Source of the DNA: DASRCB01 sp035653295
Lineage (GTDB): Bacteria; Acidobacteriota; Terriglobia; Bryobacterales; Bryobacteraceae
NCBI GenBank assembly: GCA_035653295.1
Contig: DASRCB010000303.1
Location: forward strand, 1-6,121
Length of the DNA: 6,121 bases
Direction of reading: 5' to 3'
In this document: positions 5,187 to 6,121 of the stretch, in pieces
How positions within the stretch are numbered: position 1 is the stretch's first letter
How the letters are laid out: the number at the start of each line of letters is the position of its first letter
Made by a program: the position numbers and the translations under genes
The notes under the pieces: model-generated
The model's input: only the letters and a program-made list of their open reading frames with translations
Database searches by the model: none
Told to the model about the DNA's origin: nothing

Positions 5187-6121
5187 ATGGCCAATCCGAT
5201 TCTGGGCGTCATTTTTCACTGGCTCGGCGGCCTCGCTTCGGGCAGTTTCTACGTACCATTCCGCGCAGTGAAGCGCTGGTCATGGGAGACCTACTGGCTC
5301 GTCGGCGGGTTCTTCAGCTGGATCATCGCGCCGTGGGTGCTTGGGTCGCTGATGACGCGCGACCTTCTGGCCACGCTCCATGAGGCGCCGGCTTCCACCC
5401 TGTTCTGGGCCTACTTCTTCGGCGTGCTGTGGGGCTTCGGCGGACTCACATTCGGATTGGCGATGCGGTACCTGGGCATGTCGCTCGGTATGGCCATCGC
5501 CCTCGGCTACTGCGCCGCGTTCGGCACGCTGATGCCGCCCATCTTCCGTGGCGAGTTCGTGACCAAGGTGCTGGGCACGCGTTCCGGGCTGGTGATTTTA
5601 CTCGGCATTGCCGTCTGCCTGCTGGGCATCGCCATCGCCGGCGCGGCGGGACGGTCGAAGGAGCGGACCATGCCGGAGGAGGAAAAACGGCGCGTCATCC
5701 GCGAGTTCGATCTGAAAAAAGGGATTCTGGTCGCGACCTTTTCCGGCATCATGAGCGCCTGCATGTCCTATGGGCTGGCGGCCGGCGATCCCATCAAGCA
5801 AATCACGCTGCGCCATGGCACGACCACGCTGTGGCAGGGGCTGCCGGTGCTCATCGTCGTGCTTTTCGGCGGATTCACAACGAATTTCGTGTGGTGCGTC
5901 GCGCTGAACATCCGCAACGGTACGGGACACGAATACTTCACCTCCCGCGTCCTGGCGCGGCCGGTGGATCGCAACGGCGAGCTCATCATCGAGAGCGCCA
6001 TCGACGCGCCGGGCGAGGAGATGGCTCGCGCCGTGGCCACCGCTCCGGCGCTCGAACCGCAACGCGCGCCGCTGCTCAACAACTACTTCTTCAGCGCCCT
6101 CGCCGGCACGACGTGGTATTT
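5187..6121 (+). CDS. rhaT: L-rhamnose/H+ symporter RhaT (3' end beyond the window)
   Basis: This is an inner-membrane permease that imports L-rhamnose with protons. 311 codons plus two bases are visible and the frame stays open at the edge; E. coli RhaT has 344 residues. The start matches the E. coli N-terminus in position, and no upstream in-frame start exists after the divergent gene. Characteristic stretches are FHWLGGLASGSFYVPF (10-25), VKRWSWETYWLVGG (28-41), TFGLAMRYLGMSLGMAIALG (88-107), GTLMPPI (113-119) and FDLKKGILVATFSGIMSACMS (174-194), each close to the E. coli protein. Eight hydrophobic segments are visible, roughly at 5-21, 35-54, 72-90, 97-118, 133-152, 178-197, 218-241 and 297-311; the last pair or so is missing. 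The loop at about 244-295 is some 35 residues longer than in E. coli and is hydrophilic. The gene is divergent from the rhamnosidase, which supports rhamnose as the substrate. There is no sign of frameshift. Confidence 0.93.
   Translation, partial: MANPILGVIFHWLGGLASGSFYVPFRAVKRWSWETYWLVGGFFSWIIAPWVLGSLMTRDLLATLHEAPASTLFWAYFFGVLWGFGGLTFGLAMRYLGMSLGMAIALGYCAAFGTLMPPIFRGEFVTKVLGTRSGLVILLGIAVCLLGIAIAGAAGRSKERTMPEEEKRRVIREFDLKKGILVATFSGIMSACMSYGLAAGDPIKQITLRHGTTTLWQGLPVLIVVLFGGFTTNFVWCVALNIRNGTGHEYFTSRVLARPVDRNGELIIESAIDAPGEEMARAVATAPALEPQRAPLLNNYFFSALAGTTWY

Noticed and set aside
5507..6082. Minus-strand open frames opposite rhaT
   Set aside because: The opposite strand encodes a clear RhaT with membrane segments and family motifs; the minus frames are shadows.
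1..6121. Search for tRNA, rRNA, CRISPR repeats, insertion sequence ends, phage or defence genes
   Set aside because: Nothing in the non-coding spacers (all under 100 bp) or in the genes resembles these elements, so no mobile or defence system is claimed.

Overview
The window is GC-rich chromosomal DNA. Five protein genes are supported, plus a possible gene tail at the left edge. Third codon positions are mostly G or C, and long open frames run antisense to every large gene, as is usual at this base composition. A GH78 rhamnosidase, a RhaT permease with a long hydrophilic loop, a stand-alone ANTAR protein and a small uncharacterised protein together suggest a soil acidobacterium (Bryobacterales/Solibacter-like). 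That assignment is inference from gene style; no rRNA or other marker gene is present.

Left part (1-942): a possible 13-codon gene end stops at 43. A 136-residue protein follows at 101-511 (+). It is unnamed, but its sequence pattern strongly recalls the C-terminal iron-sulfur domain of the archaeal/eukaryotic DNA primase large subunit, with two of the four expected cysteines missing. It converges on a short ANTAR-domain RNA-binding regulator at 508-942 (-), and the two stop codons overlap in the tetranucleotide CTAA.

Middle and right part (1009-6121): this is a rhamnose-scavenging locus. An exported family-78 alpha-L-rhamnosidase (2071-5136, -) is divergent from a rhamnose/proton symporter rhaT (5187 to beyond the right edge, +), with only 50 bp between the start codons. 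A clear L-threonine 3-dehydrogenase (1009-2037, -) lies 33 bp downstream of the rhamnosidase on the same strand and is probably co-transcribed with it. The likely logic is that the rhamnosidase frees L-rhamnose from plant or microbial polysaccharide or glycosides outside the cytoplasm and RhaT imports it. The catabolic genes (isomerase, kinase, aldolase) are not in the window. How threonine dehydrogenase fits is unclear, because its usual partner kbl is not beside it.

No tRNA, rRNA, CRISPR array, insertion sequence, phage gene or convincing rho-independent terminator was seen. The best candidate for something undescribed is the primase-large-subunit-like small protein. The rest is a fairly ordinary carbohydrate-use locus with a few oddities.
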